A DNA stretch of 64,000 bases. It comes from Glossina fuscipes. Lineage: Eukaryota > Arthropoda > Insecta > Diptera > Glossinidae. This document shows positions 1-15,100 of the stretch, piece after piece. The first letter of the stretch is position 1. The number at the start of each line of letters is the position of its first letter. The DNA lies in assembly GCF_014805625.2 (NCBI RefSeq), contig NW_023998464.1:3375622-3439621 (forward strand), read 5' to 3'. The notes under the pieces were generated by a model. It was not told the origin of the DNA. It did no database searches and saw only the letters and a list, made by a program, of their open reading frames with translations. Both the position numbers and the translations under genes were made by a program.

Positions 1-1530
1 AAATATTATTAGAAAAAAAGAGATAGATAATTAACGCAATTTGGAAGAGAGTGGGAGAGAGCGAGAGAAGCAAATAGCAAGAGTTTACTCTCTTTTAAGA
101 TGAGAGTCTTTCCAAAAATACAACAAATCATCGATGGTATGTTTGAATGTTTGCCATATCTCATTTTGTTCCACTTCCATCTGGAAGGATTAAATCAACA
201 AATCTTGGAAACTTATCTCAATTGAAAAGCAAAATTGGAAACGAAACCAAAGGACAAGGGTCGTAACAAGCAATGCCGGTGCGTAAGTGTGTTGGGTTGT
301 GATTCTCTGAGATTCAAATATTAATATAGCAAATGAGAAGGCCACCATGTTGAAACCTTCCATAGCACATGTAAAACTAGTCTAACGACTGCGAACCGAA
401 TGCAATTCTGATTACTCAGGAACAGATTTTCTTTTTACTCATCTCTCTCTTTCTCTCTTCATATTAACCCATATAGTGGGTGTTTATAAAGTAAACAAAC
501 TCTTGTGTTTAAGTGTCGTATAAATCCGGCTTTCGGTGGTTGTTATCGCACTACCGTTGTTCGCCTTTGAGTTATATGTGACTGAATGAAAAGAAAAAGC
601 AGAAAAAAAAGAAAGTAAATAAATGAACTAAACGAATATGGTCGTTAGTTGTCTGAATGTGTTTCGCGATGTTTTTATGCATTGCGACAGAAACCAGTAT
701 GCTTTAAGACGCTGGCCGTTCAACAAACGACTATATACCGTTATAATTTAGGCAAAATTTGCGATAATTAAGATTGATTTATATTTTAAGCGGTTACTAA
801 TTCCATTACTCGTGCGCTCTAAAACATATTGTTTCCTCTCAAATTCCCGCGTTCGGCATAAAAAAGATTATTTATATAGCAAAGCTCTCTTTAATCATAC
901 ATGCACTACGCTACAGAGCTTTTTAACCTAAGAACTTTGGGTGCTGTTAAGTGAGTCAAGATTTGTTTTCCAATCTAAATTGAGAAATCGCAACAGTTGG
1001 AATCTACGGATTGGCAATGAATAGATGGAGGGTTACTTAACCGCTGTGTTTCTCTCTCGCATCTTCTGATGGCACTCTCACAGATTGTGACCGTTCACAA
1101 AATCAGTAAAATCAGTCCCACATAAAAGAATAGAGAAAACGAATAAGAAATCAAAATGAAAAACAAATCGTGGTTGTTGCAGCAGCAGTCAAGTCTTGGC
1201 CGTAGATGGAAATCAGATTCATATTTTGTTCATGGTGGCAGTGGCCACTAAAGCAGTGATTATCATTTTACAGTTAGTCCGCAACAAGATGCCAATGTAA
1301 CCATGCCAACAAGATTCCTCACAAGAAAGCAAATATAATAACGCAAGTGTAAAAATTGTTGCTTAAAAATTCTCAAAACGATTAACCAAAAATTTAAATA
1401 AAAAATTTCTGTAAAAATTTAAAAACTTTCCATAAGCAGTGCGCGTTTTAAAAATTTGCGTTCAAAGGAAATTGTGTTACTGTGATAATTTTTAATTGAA
1501 AAAACAAAAAAAAAAAACAAAAAAAGACGA
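1..1530 (+). promoter_or_regulatory. 5' leader and probable promoter-proximal region of the sens-2-like gene
   Basis: No coding sequence is seen. The stretch next to the ATG (about 1310-1530) is A/T-rich and looks like untranslated leader. Short GAGAG/CTCTC clusters occur at about 45-70, 85-110, 435-460 and 1050-1060; such motifs bind GAGA factor at many fly developmental promoters. A transcription start cannot be fixed from the sequence, and the leader may itself be spliced. Confidence 0.4.
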
Positions 1531-1885
1531 ATGGATATAACAAAAGCGAATGCATTGGCACAGACATCAACCATCAGCAGCATGACTACTAGCACCAACT
1601 CTCACTTACCGCTCGACTATAGCTTGGGTAATTTTAAGCCAGCTATTGCTTCCGATTTTCCAGGCCCTTTTGTCAGTTCCACGCAGCCTGCATTGCAATT
1701 ACGCGATATTAATGTGTTAACTACAATGGCAGCCACAATACCTTCACCCAATCAGTTATTACAACACCGAGTGCAACACCAGCAACCGCAAAGTGCTAAT
1801 GATTCCCAACAGCAACAACAACAGGATTATCAACCCGTATCGGCTTTTAGAGCCGTTTTACCTAAAAAGAAAACAACCGCCGACG
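1531..1885 (+). CDS. sens-2: sens-2-like coding exon 1 (start codon, Gln-rich N terminus)
   Basis: ATG at 1531 is preceded by A-rich leader (agacgaATG), and the frame is closed upstream by TAA at 1486-1488, so this is the first ATG available in the frame. The exon encodes residues 1-118 plus one base of codon 119. It is Ser/Thr-rich, then has a Gln-rich stretch near residues 85-100, and ends with a short basic cluster (LPKKK). The donor GTAAGT at 1886 is a perfect consensus, and the carried G joins exon 2 as GAT (Asp). Reading on without splicing gives only two more residues before a stop. No domain is recognised. Untranslated exons further upstream cannot be excluded. Confidence 0.85.
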
Positions 1886-4800
1886 GTAAGTAGTCTACAG
1901 CAAATGACTCGAAAAACTTTCCAATTAAAAAGTGGAGTGCGGAAGTGTTTTATTTATTAAAAACAATTATAAAAAGTGAAAAGTTTATAATCAACGTTGT
2001 ATATATACATTTTGTTTTCCAAGTTACATGCCGTCGGCATGTACAAACTTGCTGTAATCAAGCGGAAATTTCAATTCTGAAAATAACTTCGGAATAGTTC
2101 CATAATAAATTGTTTAAATTGAGTGACAAAGAAATTAAAGTTCTTTGAAAGGACACAAATCACGTGTGTGGGGGATGAAACAATGAGAAGGACCACTTAC
2201 CTAACCGAAGTACACAATTTTTATATTGAGACATATAGGCGGATTATTTCTTTTTCGAGTAAAAAATTATTTCAAATATCATACATTTCTTTCTATTAGA
2301 TTTCAATATTTTTCTGGTCTTAAAGAATTTGTTTAAAAACGCAGTTTACGGAAAGACATTTCATTCGAGATTAAGAACGTTTAAAGCAATTAATTAATTT
2401 AACTTCATTGTTGTTTTTATAAGATCTAAAAATACGCATAGGAACTCAAGTGAAAACATTTACATTTTTGATGAGCGCTAGATTCTCATTCTCATCCTAG
2501 CAGCATTCATCTGCAGCTTGTCTGGTTTGCCGCTTAACTTTATCTATTACTATCCATGAAAGGAAGAAACTTCCGTAGCAAATTTGAAATGAACGCGTTC
2601 ATATTTCACAAATTTGCATATGAAAATTTGTTGACCCCAGAACAGACGCGTACAAGAGTCAATTTGATTGATTTTAAGCTTTGAGTTTCAAAATGTGTTT
2701 CAAATATTATGTATGTTGCAGACTTATGTGAAAAGAGATTTAAACGTTTGTCCATCTGATCTAATTTACGATATTCGTGACTTGTGTACCAAGTTTCGCC
2801 GAAATTTATCAATATGACCCGTAAAAATAATCATAGGGCGTTGAAATCTGATAAGTGCATTTCGCGGCACATTTAGTAGACGAAGTTGAAAAATTGCTGC
2901 CATTTGTTCGCAAGTATGCTCGCCATTGGCAAGAACTTTAAGGCATGTTTTCTCTCGTGTACATTTCCGAAAGGTGATAATTCAGAGAAAAAATCTCGTT
3001 GTTGCGCCTAGAAATGATCCGAGACGGCTTACTGATATCCCCAAAGTTAAAGATGACGATTTTTTTCCAATCTAAATCCAATTTATGCCAATTGACTGCA
3101 AGGTGATGTATATTGTCAAAATGTCAAAACAAAATAGAAGACCATTGTCAAAGCGGTGAGTGGTTCTTCAGAAAAACAAAATTTTTTTATAAATGCAAAA
3201 GTTTACGTATAACATTTTGGAAGAGAGCCTAGAACCAATCAGACTTGCGACCTATGAGTGAAATGTGTTTACAGACAAGTGACGTCAGAAATGTAGCATA
3301 TGATAGAGTATGAAATCAAGGGGGGAATAGAAAAAAATTTGGTGAGGTCATCTTTGGTAGGGGAAGAGCCTACAAAACGAGGATGGTTGCAACGCTGAAC
3401 CCTTGCGAGCTATTCAAATAAAATGAAAATATAGATATTGTGAATAAAAAGGCCTGAAATTAATCTGAGTTGTTTTACGGATTTCATGATACATTCTAGC
3501 AAAGAATTGATTTATCAAATATCCCAACTATTTAATGGATAGATAAGAAACCAATATGAAAAGAACAAACGTTGCACTCATTGGCAATCGATAACAGATG
3601 ACAACAAAACGTAGCTGCATAAGCGATTGCGTATAAAATAATATATAAAGTACTTACCAATCACTCCATTTCTACTGTTCTTATGTCTGAGTTCATACGT
3701 GTCCTGAGTTTACAAAAGTTGCTAAGAAGGTTTGCCAAATCCCAATGAAGTATTTGCGGGGGAGTAATTATTTGAGATACAATAACTAAATTGGTCTTTG
3801 TAAGTTAGGTGTAACTAAGTTGGGGGGGAAAAGGCATCTAAAGTCTACTTTCAGTGCTGGTGCATGAGTAGGTTTCATTTAGTTTAAAAACTTTCTTCTT
3901 TTCACTTGCCACCGAAATTGTGTATTGTGAATGTATTGGATTTCTTCTTCCTAACCTGAGATGTAGAGTGATTTTAAGCACTGACCGTGTTAATGGAACA
4001 ACGTTTGTGATCGTGCGTACATGCACCCTTTGGATTCAGGTGGAAGTAACCAAAGATATGTCTGTAAACCGAACACAGATTTCATTTTCATAACATTTAA
4101 AAATCTTCTATGCAAAACTAAGCAGCAAATCGTCCCCGACCGATAATTATTACAAATATCTAAATTCATAAATGAACATAGAGCTCTTGCATTAAGATGT
4201 AGATTCCTGTGGAAGCGAGGAAACAACATTTTGGTTATTTCAAAAAACTTTTTCATTGTTTGGTTTTCAAACAAGGAAAGTCTTAGAAGTATTTTCCCTC
4301 ACGATCCCCATTTTTTAAATAAACTAAAGCAAGGCCTTCTAGATATATATGCAACGTTGATAGTCAAAATTTGGGACATTGCTGTAATTAACGAAAGGTA
4401 GAGTAATCAGTTTCAAGGCGTATAAATAAACGCTTCCTGCAGAAATATAACACAACACCCTTCACAATATCTAGGTAATTAACGGTATCCCGAAACGTTC
4501 ATCAACGTTCAATTACTAGCAATATAATGCTCATATAGAAATAGATAGTACCGGTTTTCTGCAGAAAAAACAATTGTGTTTAATTATGCAAAACCGAATT
4601 ATACAATGTGTTCTTCAGCGTAAATGGCGAAATCGGTTAAATTTGTGTTCATTCGGTTTGTCTTTTAAAATTAAAAAAAAAGCCTAGGCTGCGCTGGTCG
4701 TTCGCATTGCTCCCCTCCCGGCGCCAAGAGTTCTTCATGAGAAACGGCATCAAAAGTAGAGGAAGCCGTTTATTTGCCGCTTTATTTTTCGTGCAGTCAG

Positions 4801-7800
4801 CTATTATGGAGGTCCAAGGCTTACGCATGTCTCTCTGAGGAGATCAGAGAAGTAATAGTGTGCCCGGAGTCTGGCCTTGTTGGATCCACACTTATCCTGG
4901 GACGTTCAAAATCCATGTAGAAAGATTGAATAGCCATCCTTAGCAAGCGTAGAATATCGCAATGCAAGAATAGCTACGCTGCCCATAAGCTTCATTGTTC
5001 GAACTATGAACACCATCTTCTGCTGAGTTCTGACTGCTGGGCACGATTCCTATGAGAGAGCTTCGTGGTAAGTGCGGCTGCCACAAATTACGTCGACATT
5101 AAATATTGAGCTGTCCGACAGTCTTACAGGGGAGAGTTTGGCCAAAGTCGAGCTCTTCTATCAGGTATTCCAAGTGATGTAGCATTGCACACTACGGGGT
5201 CAAGTTATCGCGTTTGCATAGCTTTTAAGCCATTTAAGTTCGTCCAATTAAGATGACGACGGTAAAATGTGGAGATAGAATACTGACAATTTCATGCTTT
5301 TGCTAGAGTTATGAACTCGGACGCAAACTGATCCTATATCTTTAAGCCCTTTTAAAATCTCGTGTCTAACTTGGGAAATCAGCTATATAAGCCCACAATA
5401 TATGTATAGCATGTATATGTAAGAAGTAGTTTTTAAGAATAGTTGTCCATGTATTTTATGGCGTCGGGTACCATATATCACAACAAAAACCAATATGTCA
5501 TATTAATGAAATAAATTGTCCTGTTTACATATTTATTATATACGCAAGTAATGAAACATATGAAACATAATTATAATGTAATGCTTTATCGAAAAGATGT
5601 TAACGTCGGAGAGGCAAATGTGCAAAAAAGAAAACAGTTTTTAGGGCTTGTAATCAACAACACACAATCACTCAAATTCTATGTGAAATCGTCCATAGGT
5701 TATAAATTGTACGATCAATCTAAAGAATGTGCGACATGCCTGCTATTAAAGAAGGAAAGATAAAAATCTGAAAAGATCTCAATGGAAAGTATCGCAGGAG
5801 GTTTATATAATGTTAGTAGGCAGCTACTGGTCGTCTCCGAGCCGATTTCATACCCCTTGTGGGAACAATTTTACAACTTAAGAAAATTGCATTAAATCGA
5901 CTTTTTGTTAAAGGTAACGCTCTAGATGCAAGGCAAGGTAAATGTTGAGCATAAGGAAAACTGAATAGTTTTTTTTTTAAATAACGCTTCACGAAATCCA
6001 AGTTCGTAAAATCACCGCCGCTTTTTTACAGTTTTAAATGCGCTAATAGTGCTGGGTTGTCTTCACGAAGCTTAAATTGAATAAACGCTTTCTCTACCAT
6101 TTTTCTTGGTGAACACGAGTCCAAATAACACTCATCATCATCGCTTCACTTTTTTTTTCATTAGAGAGCAATGTTTTATTAATGCATGGCGGATGAAATT
6201 TTTCCATTGTTTTTAAAATTACGAAAGTAGCGCCACAAGCGTACAAGTTGTAAGCTAATGGTCGGAATGCCATGTGCCATGACATATTGGCACAATTTCT
6301 TTAAATGTTACTGCGTCTATATCTCACGCTACGAACTTGTTGGGCGATACGTTATTTGGTACGTACATATGGTATATACGCTATGTTACGAGGTTAGACT
6401 GTTTAAGAAAATTGGATTCATCAGCTTAACTTACTTTATCTGAAATGCTGAAAGAACTCTAGACTTTTAAACTTTCTACTACTACCGTCTACTTAATCTT
6501 CGTTCGTAACTAAGGGTTAAAATTAACTTTATCTGAAAACTTTCTGCTATTTAAGAAAATGGTGTAAGATGCTAAATTTAAAAAAAAAAATTAACCTCGA
6601 AATTTTATTAAGATTCAAGTAAAGAGCTTCGTGTTCACATTGAGCCTTTTTCTACTTGACGCGGTGAACGATGATGCGATGAATTCTTAAAAGATGAAGA
6701 AGATGAATAGTGAAACGGAAAGTGTCTGTGTATATACCGATGTCATATATATAGTCTATTCTATGACATGTTGAGTGATTTTCGTGTCTGTCTGAAGAAT
6801 ATAATATTTTTAATTAATTAATTTTGGTTAAATAAAATTTGTTTATTCCAATTCCAATTTGGTAAAATAAATTCTAAAGCTGTAGTATATAAAATGAAAT
6901 GCCAATAGCTTCCATTGGTCTCCGGAGTCAGAGTTTACGTTGCATCAGGCGGATGTTGTGCCTCTGTGCTATCGACCCACAGTTTTGTACCACCAAAATT
7001 TTTAATTTTTACTTATTTATCATATTTTTGAAGTATTTTGCGTCAATTTTTTTTTACCCTGCCCTAATTGCTGTACAAGAGGATAATAAGCTTATGCAAC
7101 TTGAAATAGACTGACCTTATATAATGCCGTTTGATTCAGATTCACTTCCTAACTCTATTTAGTCTTGTCTGCCTCTCAGTCCGTCGTAGTTTTCTGAGTT
7201 CAACCTACAAACCACAAATTTCTTGAGTTATTTTGAAGAAATTTGATTCACGACCCAAAGACGCACGCTATTGCAAATAGTTCGGATCGGAGTCCTTTTT
7301 AGACGTCTCCCCATACAACGTCTTATTTTAAGAAGTCGGTACATATATAAGGCTAGGATGGCCAAAGCTACTTAATTGCGGGCTGGGGTTGTTACTTGTT
7401 TTTATAGTATTTACGGATTCGTGTACTTTTAGATAAAAATTTCCTTCTGTTTCTCTTCCCTAACGGACGCAAATAAAGCGCATATTCCAATCATTTAGTT
7501 TCTGAAAACTTTAGTTTATATTTTTCAGCCTAATACACTTTGCCAGAATCGCCAATTATAGGAAAGTTAATGCAAATTTCTTCTTCTTCTTTCGCAACGG
7601 AGTATATTCGGGCGTTGTGACCGATCACTATTCAATGTGTGTATAAACAATGTGCGCTTTTCTCGCATACACACTAATTCTGTATATATCAATTTTTGAT
7701 ATTGACAAGAAAAATCTCCGATATAAGTAAAACAGTCTCTGTGAGGGTGCTCGGAATATGAATATTAAACTAAAACTCCTATTAAAAATCTAAAGATGTA

Positions 7801-9158
7801 CTGATTTTACTTTACAATAAGGAAAAAGAACATAAAATAACAACGATCTACAAACATTGAAAAATAGCTTACCTTTCGGTCTTTCGATCTTCGGTATTAG
7901 GGTATTTAAGATGAAGACGAGGTGGGTTGTATTTAATACATGAGCAGGAATAAAAGCTTTCAGTTTTCTTCCAAAATTAAATTTTGTATATATACTGTTG
8001 ATGATTCCTTCAATAAAATAAGGAAATTATTTTATTCGGCTGCGATCGAATCTTTTATACCCGTTAGCGTTACTCTAAAAAAACAAAAGATTCAAAAAAA
8101 GGAAAAATCGGCTTTTCCATAGTCTATAATGTTGGGTGATTTGATTTTTCTTACTTGCGTAGAAAAAAAGTAGAAGCTAATATTAGTCAGTATGAAGTAA
8201 TTATATCGATTTCTACGACTATGAGTCCGTTTAACACAGCGGTTAAGCGACAGATGGATAAATGGCCTGCAACCATGTCTAGAACGCTTCAAATTTGGCT
8301 CAGATCAATACGATGAGGACTTGATAGGATACCATTCTGTGGAAGTGCTGCCGGACCACCCATAGAATAGAAATGTCAAGTTTTGTTGTTGCGTCTGTTG
8401 TAGCTAATAAGCAAAACGCAAATAATCATATATTTTAAAATTTTTGAAACCGGAGGTGGTCTCAGGTTTATGCTCTACAGTTGGGGTGCTCTTCGACCGA
8501 TTTGGACCATATAACTTCCAATGTTTCTGTTAAATTTGAGGAAGATAGCTTCCTTTTTGTGACTTGGAGAATGATTACCGCGGACATTACGCAGATAGAC
8601 AAAAAGGTGAACAAGTCGACGGAGAGTCGGACGGACGGACAGGCTTAACTCGGTTCAAAATTTGATGCTGAGAAAGAATATGTATACTAAAAGGGTTACC
8701 TAAGTCTTCCTTGTGAGTGTTTCAAACGTTTTGACGAAATAAATGCACCCCTTATCCTTCGGTGAAGGGGGATAAAAAGATATTTTCTCTCCAATGCGTT
8801 TCTTCCAATAAACACGATCAAAACAATAACAACAGTGTTTGTTAAAGAAAAGGAAAAATAATTAAAAATAAAATCAACACAAACAACATTTAACGAATCA
8901 CATTTCAACACCTGATGATACATTCCATATTTACTATACGCTTATGTACGTATAAACATGTATTTCAAAAATTCAATTTTTTATACAGCTTAAAACTGAA
9001 AAAACTAGAGGAAAAAACACTTTATGTATATAACATATAACAAAGAAAACAGAAAACCACTGTCAGTTAATTAAAAAAATGCATAAAAAAACAATACGAA
9101 AAAATGTAGTCATGTATACACACATATATATATTTAATTATATATATATACATATATA

Positions 9159-9189
<31 letters not shown>

Positions 9190-12100
9190 CGTCATAAGCA
9201 AATCAGACTTTTCAAGAATTACATATGCACAGGCACTTGTATAGCACACGTACAACATGAATAGGTCGGAGTAAGGCGGCGGTGGGGTCATCAGTTGGAT
9301 TGAATAAAGTGAAAAATCCGCACCACCTATGGAGAAAAAGTGAAAAATAAATTTAAGTAATTCTTGTGATTTTTTATGAAAAGTTGAAAAACAATGTATT
9401 GCCATAACATGTCATCGCATTCATATACATATACATATGTACGAAAACACATACAGAGGGGATGGCGCCGATGATGACCGGCAGCCAACAATACGCGGTG
9501 ATGAATAAATACATAGGAATGAAAAAAAAAAAACGTAAAAAAAATTTTTATTCATTATTCCGTTTGTGTAAAACGGATACAAATCTCCCATGTGGACATA
9601 AAGGACATATACGGATTTGCAGAGGATTGCAAATATGCAAACATGATGGTCATCTATAAAAATCATACATATACTATATTGCACGTGTACATGTAAATGT
9701 ATATGTGCCTCGTAAAGAGAACATGGGAAACCGTGCCGTATGTTTTGCTGAAAATCATCATATATCAGAATTGTAAGGCAGACATGTACATAGTAACTGA
9801 AAGCGCACGCAAACAACATACATTCGCATTTATGTACACATATATGGTTTTATATACATATATATATATAGTGTGTGTGTGCGTGTGCTCAAGTGCATGT
9901 GTACATATGCGCATGGAAAAAATCTACGGCCAGACAATCACTTTAACAGACGACATAGCACTCAGTTGAATGTTAACAGAAAAAATTTACTTCATTCATA
10001 CGTCGTATGTCGTACGTAGTATGGCGTATGCCGCGATATCCAGGCATTTTTTTTTATTTTATTTTTTACATATTTTTCTATATGTGAGTTTATTCAATTC
10101 CATATGTTTCGGTTTTGCATAATATTTGTTTTTTCGCGTATTATGAGGATCAGTCTAAAATATTGCAATTTTCTACACGCTCCCCATCAGAAGGCATCAA
10201 ATAAAAAAGCAGACCACTTCGTGTAATCTTTATTCTGTCGGTTTACTGAAATCAATTTTGCAACTTTCCCCTCAAACGATATGTTTTACACCATTTTAAA
10301 GTTACTCTTTTCTTAGGCCGATTGATTCCGGTAAGGAAAAAAGAAACCAAAAGGGCAAGCAAACTTCGAAGGCCTTTTTTTATGCATTCGAAAGTTCTGG
10401 CTTGACTTAAAACTTAATGAGCTCAAGCAAACTGCAATTATTTTATAATACAAAAATCGAGAATCTAGTGCCGATCTAGAGCCCTTACTTTATTGATAGC
10501 AGTCCTTACTTTATTAATAGGTAACTAGTTTCTGAGGAAAGCAGTAACGAAAAAGCCATTAGCCATTGTGTACCCTACTCCTCTTTGTTGATTGCAGTTA
10601 TTTATATTATCACGTTTCAAAATAGGCTGTTGTAAGGTAAATGTCCGATCCGAACCGGTTTCAATAATGTTCATCCTTGGACCAAGAAACCTTGGTGTAC
10701 CACATATATCAAAATATCTCTAAGAAATGTGGTCTGCGGGTTGAATGCAAACATACACGGACAGACAAGCTTCAGAAATTGATTTTGAATCGATCGGTAT
10801 AACGAAAGACGGGTCTTGAAAGTGTTTCCCATCGTTGATTATACTTTTCTCGCATCTCTCTGATAATTTGCGAATGTTACGCCAAAACACTGTTGGTCTT
10901 CTGAGGCAAACCAGTTATCGAGCTATTTTCGTAAAAAATAAAGTGCTGCTCTGCAACTGGTCGTTATAAATAATTGGTGACGGGACGAACTCGAGTTTGA
11001 TGAGCAAGTCCCATGGGCTAGTATTTTTCAGCTGAGTGCTTCAAACGTACCGCGAATCGGATTTGATATATTAATAAATGAACAGATCTCACGTAAAAAA
11101 TATGACCTTGTATTAAGTTTTGTTAGTTCGGGCGTTTTTGGACACAAAAGCGTTCAAACCGATCAATTGCTGTTGGTAGCATTTGGTATTAGAGTTTTCA
11201 TCAGATCTCAACTCCTAATGAGAAGCCACATTCTATTGGTCCCACCAAACAAGGTGGTCTTCCGGCCAAAACAATTTTGCGTCGCAATCGATATGGATAA
11301 GGCACCATGAATCCATTCATAAGTTTTTTCATCTGGTTGTCCCGGTATAGAGCCATTTTTCATTTCCAGCTTGGATATGATGCAAAAAAAATTTTCTATT
11401 GTATCGTTCGTGTAAGGAAAAAGGCCTATTGGCTAATGGTCTGTATTTGACAGAATACTCAAAAGTTTCGGTGTTTCGGTCTGCAAAAAGGCGCTACTTC
11501 AGATATATGTACGCTCTACAGGTGTTATTAGGGCCATCGATAGGTAGATTCCAGCTTCATCTTTTGCATACCTAGGAAAATACATGTACACTTAATAGCT
11601 TTAAAAAAGTTTACTATTTGATATTCATACTCCTTGACTGCTGACTGTCCTTTCCTCTCCAACAACCAAAAATACCTTAAATTAAAATATGTCTATTTTA
11701 TTGTGTGTACATGAGTTCGAAGCTGCAACTTTTTTTATGGAACTTATGGCTGACAAATACGCAAGGAAAGGATAGAAAGGAAGGAAGAGAAATTTAAATT
11801 CAGTTAAAGCAAGATTTAGTTGTCTAGTAATTTTTACAGATACTTAAGGTATAATGGCCGCGAAGAAGACCATAAATATTATTTTCAATTTCAATTACAT
11901 TTTTTACTTTGTCCACCTGTATAACCGATAACGATGAGTATAAGAATTTAAAAGATTCAGTCTAAAATTGCGCTAAAGGCACCAAAAAAAGACGCAATCG
12001 CAATCGTGTCTTTTTCGTCTGCGATATAAAAAAAAAGAAAAATATGCAAAATGTATATGTGAGGAAATTTGATAAAACGGCGCCACATATATTTTATTCC

Positions 12101-15100
12101 AGTCATAATTTAATCAAATTAAATTACATTTAAACGACTGCAGCAACGCAAATCAATTTAAAGAGAAAAATTAAGCTTTAAAACTTAAACAAAGAGATTG
12201 AATTAGATTGTCGAGCATAAAAAACAGAAACGATAAAAAAGTTATAAGAAACTTGAGAACGATCGTCAGAGCTACTGCTATGAACGCATATTAGGCTTTA
12301 TGAACGAATTTAAGCGTTCATAACGGATTAAAATGTTGATAATATGCTTAATACGGCTTCTTAGTGTGTAATTCACGTGGATCGAAGGTTAGTGTAAAGA
12401 ATGCTTGGTAACTTGTTTTTCTCACCGGAGAGTCTCGATTGGTTTAGCACTTCGGCTTGCCTTCACGCCTAATAATTCAGAATTACAACAGACCTTGTCT
12501 TTACAAAAACAACAACACATTTGCAAAAGTTAAAATTTGGTGGGTTCGATGAGCATACGTTAGATTGGTGCTTCTGCTTGTAAAACTTAAAAATATGCTT
12601 TAAAGGCCTTCTCAGGAGGAGTTGTCGATTGACGTAAACAGGTGCCGATGTATACCTTGCACTCTGCCTGCCATTAAAGCAAATGAAAGAAATTTTTCGT
12701 TTCTTTCTCTGTAATATGAAATGGTTGAGACTGATTTCTTTCATTTTCAAAATAAAAGTTTTTTGTCGTATAGGCATATGGGCGTTGCAGGCGTGCCTGT
12801 CGAAAAGTATGGTTCACTTCCAAATTCTTTTACAAATTTGTTGGCGATGTCTTGATTTTCGCTAACGGGAGAGTGTTTACCAGAGACACTACACACTTGG
12901 GGACTAATAGACGGACAGATGGACCGACGAACAATTTGACATTCTTAGATGCACTCCAAATTTGAAATTGCCAAACAATTTAAATGTTTTATGAAGGGTT
13001 TGAAGCTGGTTTCTGCTGTTTATAACGGTATTGAAAAAAATTAAAAGCAGAGGTATTCTCAATTTACGTGGCACTGCAGGCGCGTCCTTTGACCAATTTG
13101 GCCCATTTTCAACACCCACCTGTGTGCAAGAACTTTCAATGTTTCTGTCAAATTTGAAGCCGATAGCTTCATTTTTGTGGCGTGAAGAATGTTTGCAACG
13201 GACATTACACAGACGGGCAGACGGACATGTTTAAATCGATTTACAATTTTATGCTGATAAAAAATATATCCACTTTGTGGGGTCTCTGAAGCTTCCTTCT
13301 GGGCGTTGCAAATGTTTTGACAAAATGAATATACCCCTCAACCTTTGGTGATTCGTATAAAACCTAAACGTCCACATATGTGGCCAAGAGCGTGAAGTAA
13401 TTAATGTGCTAATGTGCGCCGACGACCGTTACTGATTTTGTCCAAAATTATAATCCATTTCCTTGCTTATTTACTACAACAAATATTGGGTTTGGGTTCA
13501 TTGGATTTATTTTCATGTGGTTTCGAGAAGATGGTGCAAAATTCATATTAAATAAAACGGTAGCAACCTCATGTGTAATCTTTAATTGTCTTGGCAAAGT
13601 GTAAGGAACGTAGTTTTTTCTACTTCTGATTTGGTCCAATTGATCCAATATATAGCGAAATTTTGTGTCTAGCTTTTTTTGACAAGCAATTTTGACAAGT
13701 GATGAAAAAAGACCATGACAAAGACAGAATATATAGTATTTTGTGAGTTACTTTGGTAAAACGACACCGTCACTGACGAACACTGGCAAAAATACCTGAC
13801 ACAACTCAGTCGATTATTAAAGAAAAAACGCTCGCAATATGGGAAAACATAGGATGACTTGAAACTGCGTCCAGACACATTTACGATACCAAGAAAACCT
13901 TATTGCGATACCAAGAAAACGTACACCTTCCGGGTATAACAATACACAGTTCAACAGATAACCATGTGGAAAATAGCAGGAAACGACCGACACCATTTTT
14001 ATGATCTTCGAAACATGCAATATTTTTGTTTTTTTTTTTTAATCTTTTGGCCTACACAGTATTAAGCGGGCCATAGTAAACAAGCTGATGGGCCGTGCAC
14101 CCGTACTGGCCCGAAACATATGCGTTTCATGGTTATACGCCAAAGGGTTAAACTTCAAACTATGATTCAGATTGTTTACGACATAAAAGTTAAGAGAAGA
14201 TGAGATAATTGTACGATCCTTTTTCTTATGTAAGCTATTCATACAACGTTAACCCAGTTTAAATCGCCCAAAATCAGGTCCGAGAAACAGTTTATGACAT
14301 CTCCTTAATAGGTGGCTTCAAATCGATACAATTTTAGTAACATTTATTTTATATTGCAATATTTGTGAAAATAACTTTTAAAGAAGGTCGAACTATAATA
14401 CATACAATAATACGAACAAGAATATTGATACTTCGTATGAGAATAAATTGCATTTGTGGAGTGTTGCAAGCAGGAGAACGAATCAAGAAATTGTTACACC
14501 AAAGACGTAAAATTCACGAAAGACGGTTTATGTTACAATATTGACAATAAGTTCGCTGATCAAGCAACAATTGCGTAAAATTACAGAGACCATCGAGCAT
14601 CATCAATCATAAGTCACATAATTATCGATTACAAGGCAAGCACATGCATTTTATTCGAAGTTTGAAAAAGAAGTGAAAAACTTGTTTGTTATTTATCATA
14701 AATAAATTTGTGAAGTCTTATCAAAGTTATAAATTAAAAGAAATCAACGTTTAACGTTTAACAGAAAATGTGGTAAAAAAGTTGTTTATTAACTGATTTG
14801 AAATTTAAGATTTATAGAAAGCGTAAGATTAATATTAGGTGATTGCATGTATTTTGATAGCTTTTTCACTTGAAACGGACATTTATTGAGAAAAATTAAT
14901 CGAGATATATATTAATCAAAATATTTTCCATCATTTTGTACAACTTTTTCCCATCTTTCTGTCAACAAGTCGATACCTTGTCGAGAGAACGATATTGGCT
15001 TGGCAACAATCCAATCATCGATCCATTTTCTCACTTCTTCAACTTTGCGGAACCGCGTGGCAGCCAAAGCATGTCGCATCGATCTGAACAAACGGTAATC

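Noticed and set aside
9067..9969. Several open frames of 60-132 codons on both strands
   Set aside because: They run through TA/CA microsatellite sequence, are rich in Ile/Tyr/His/Val repeats and overlap each other on opposite strands.
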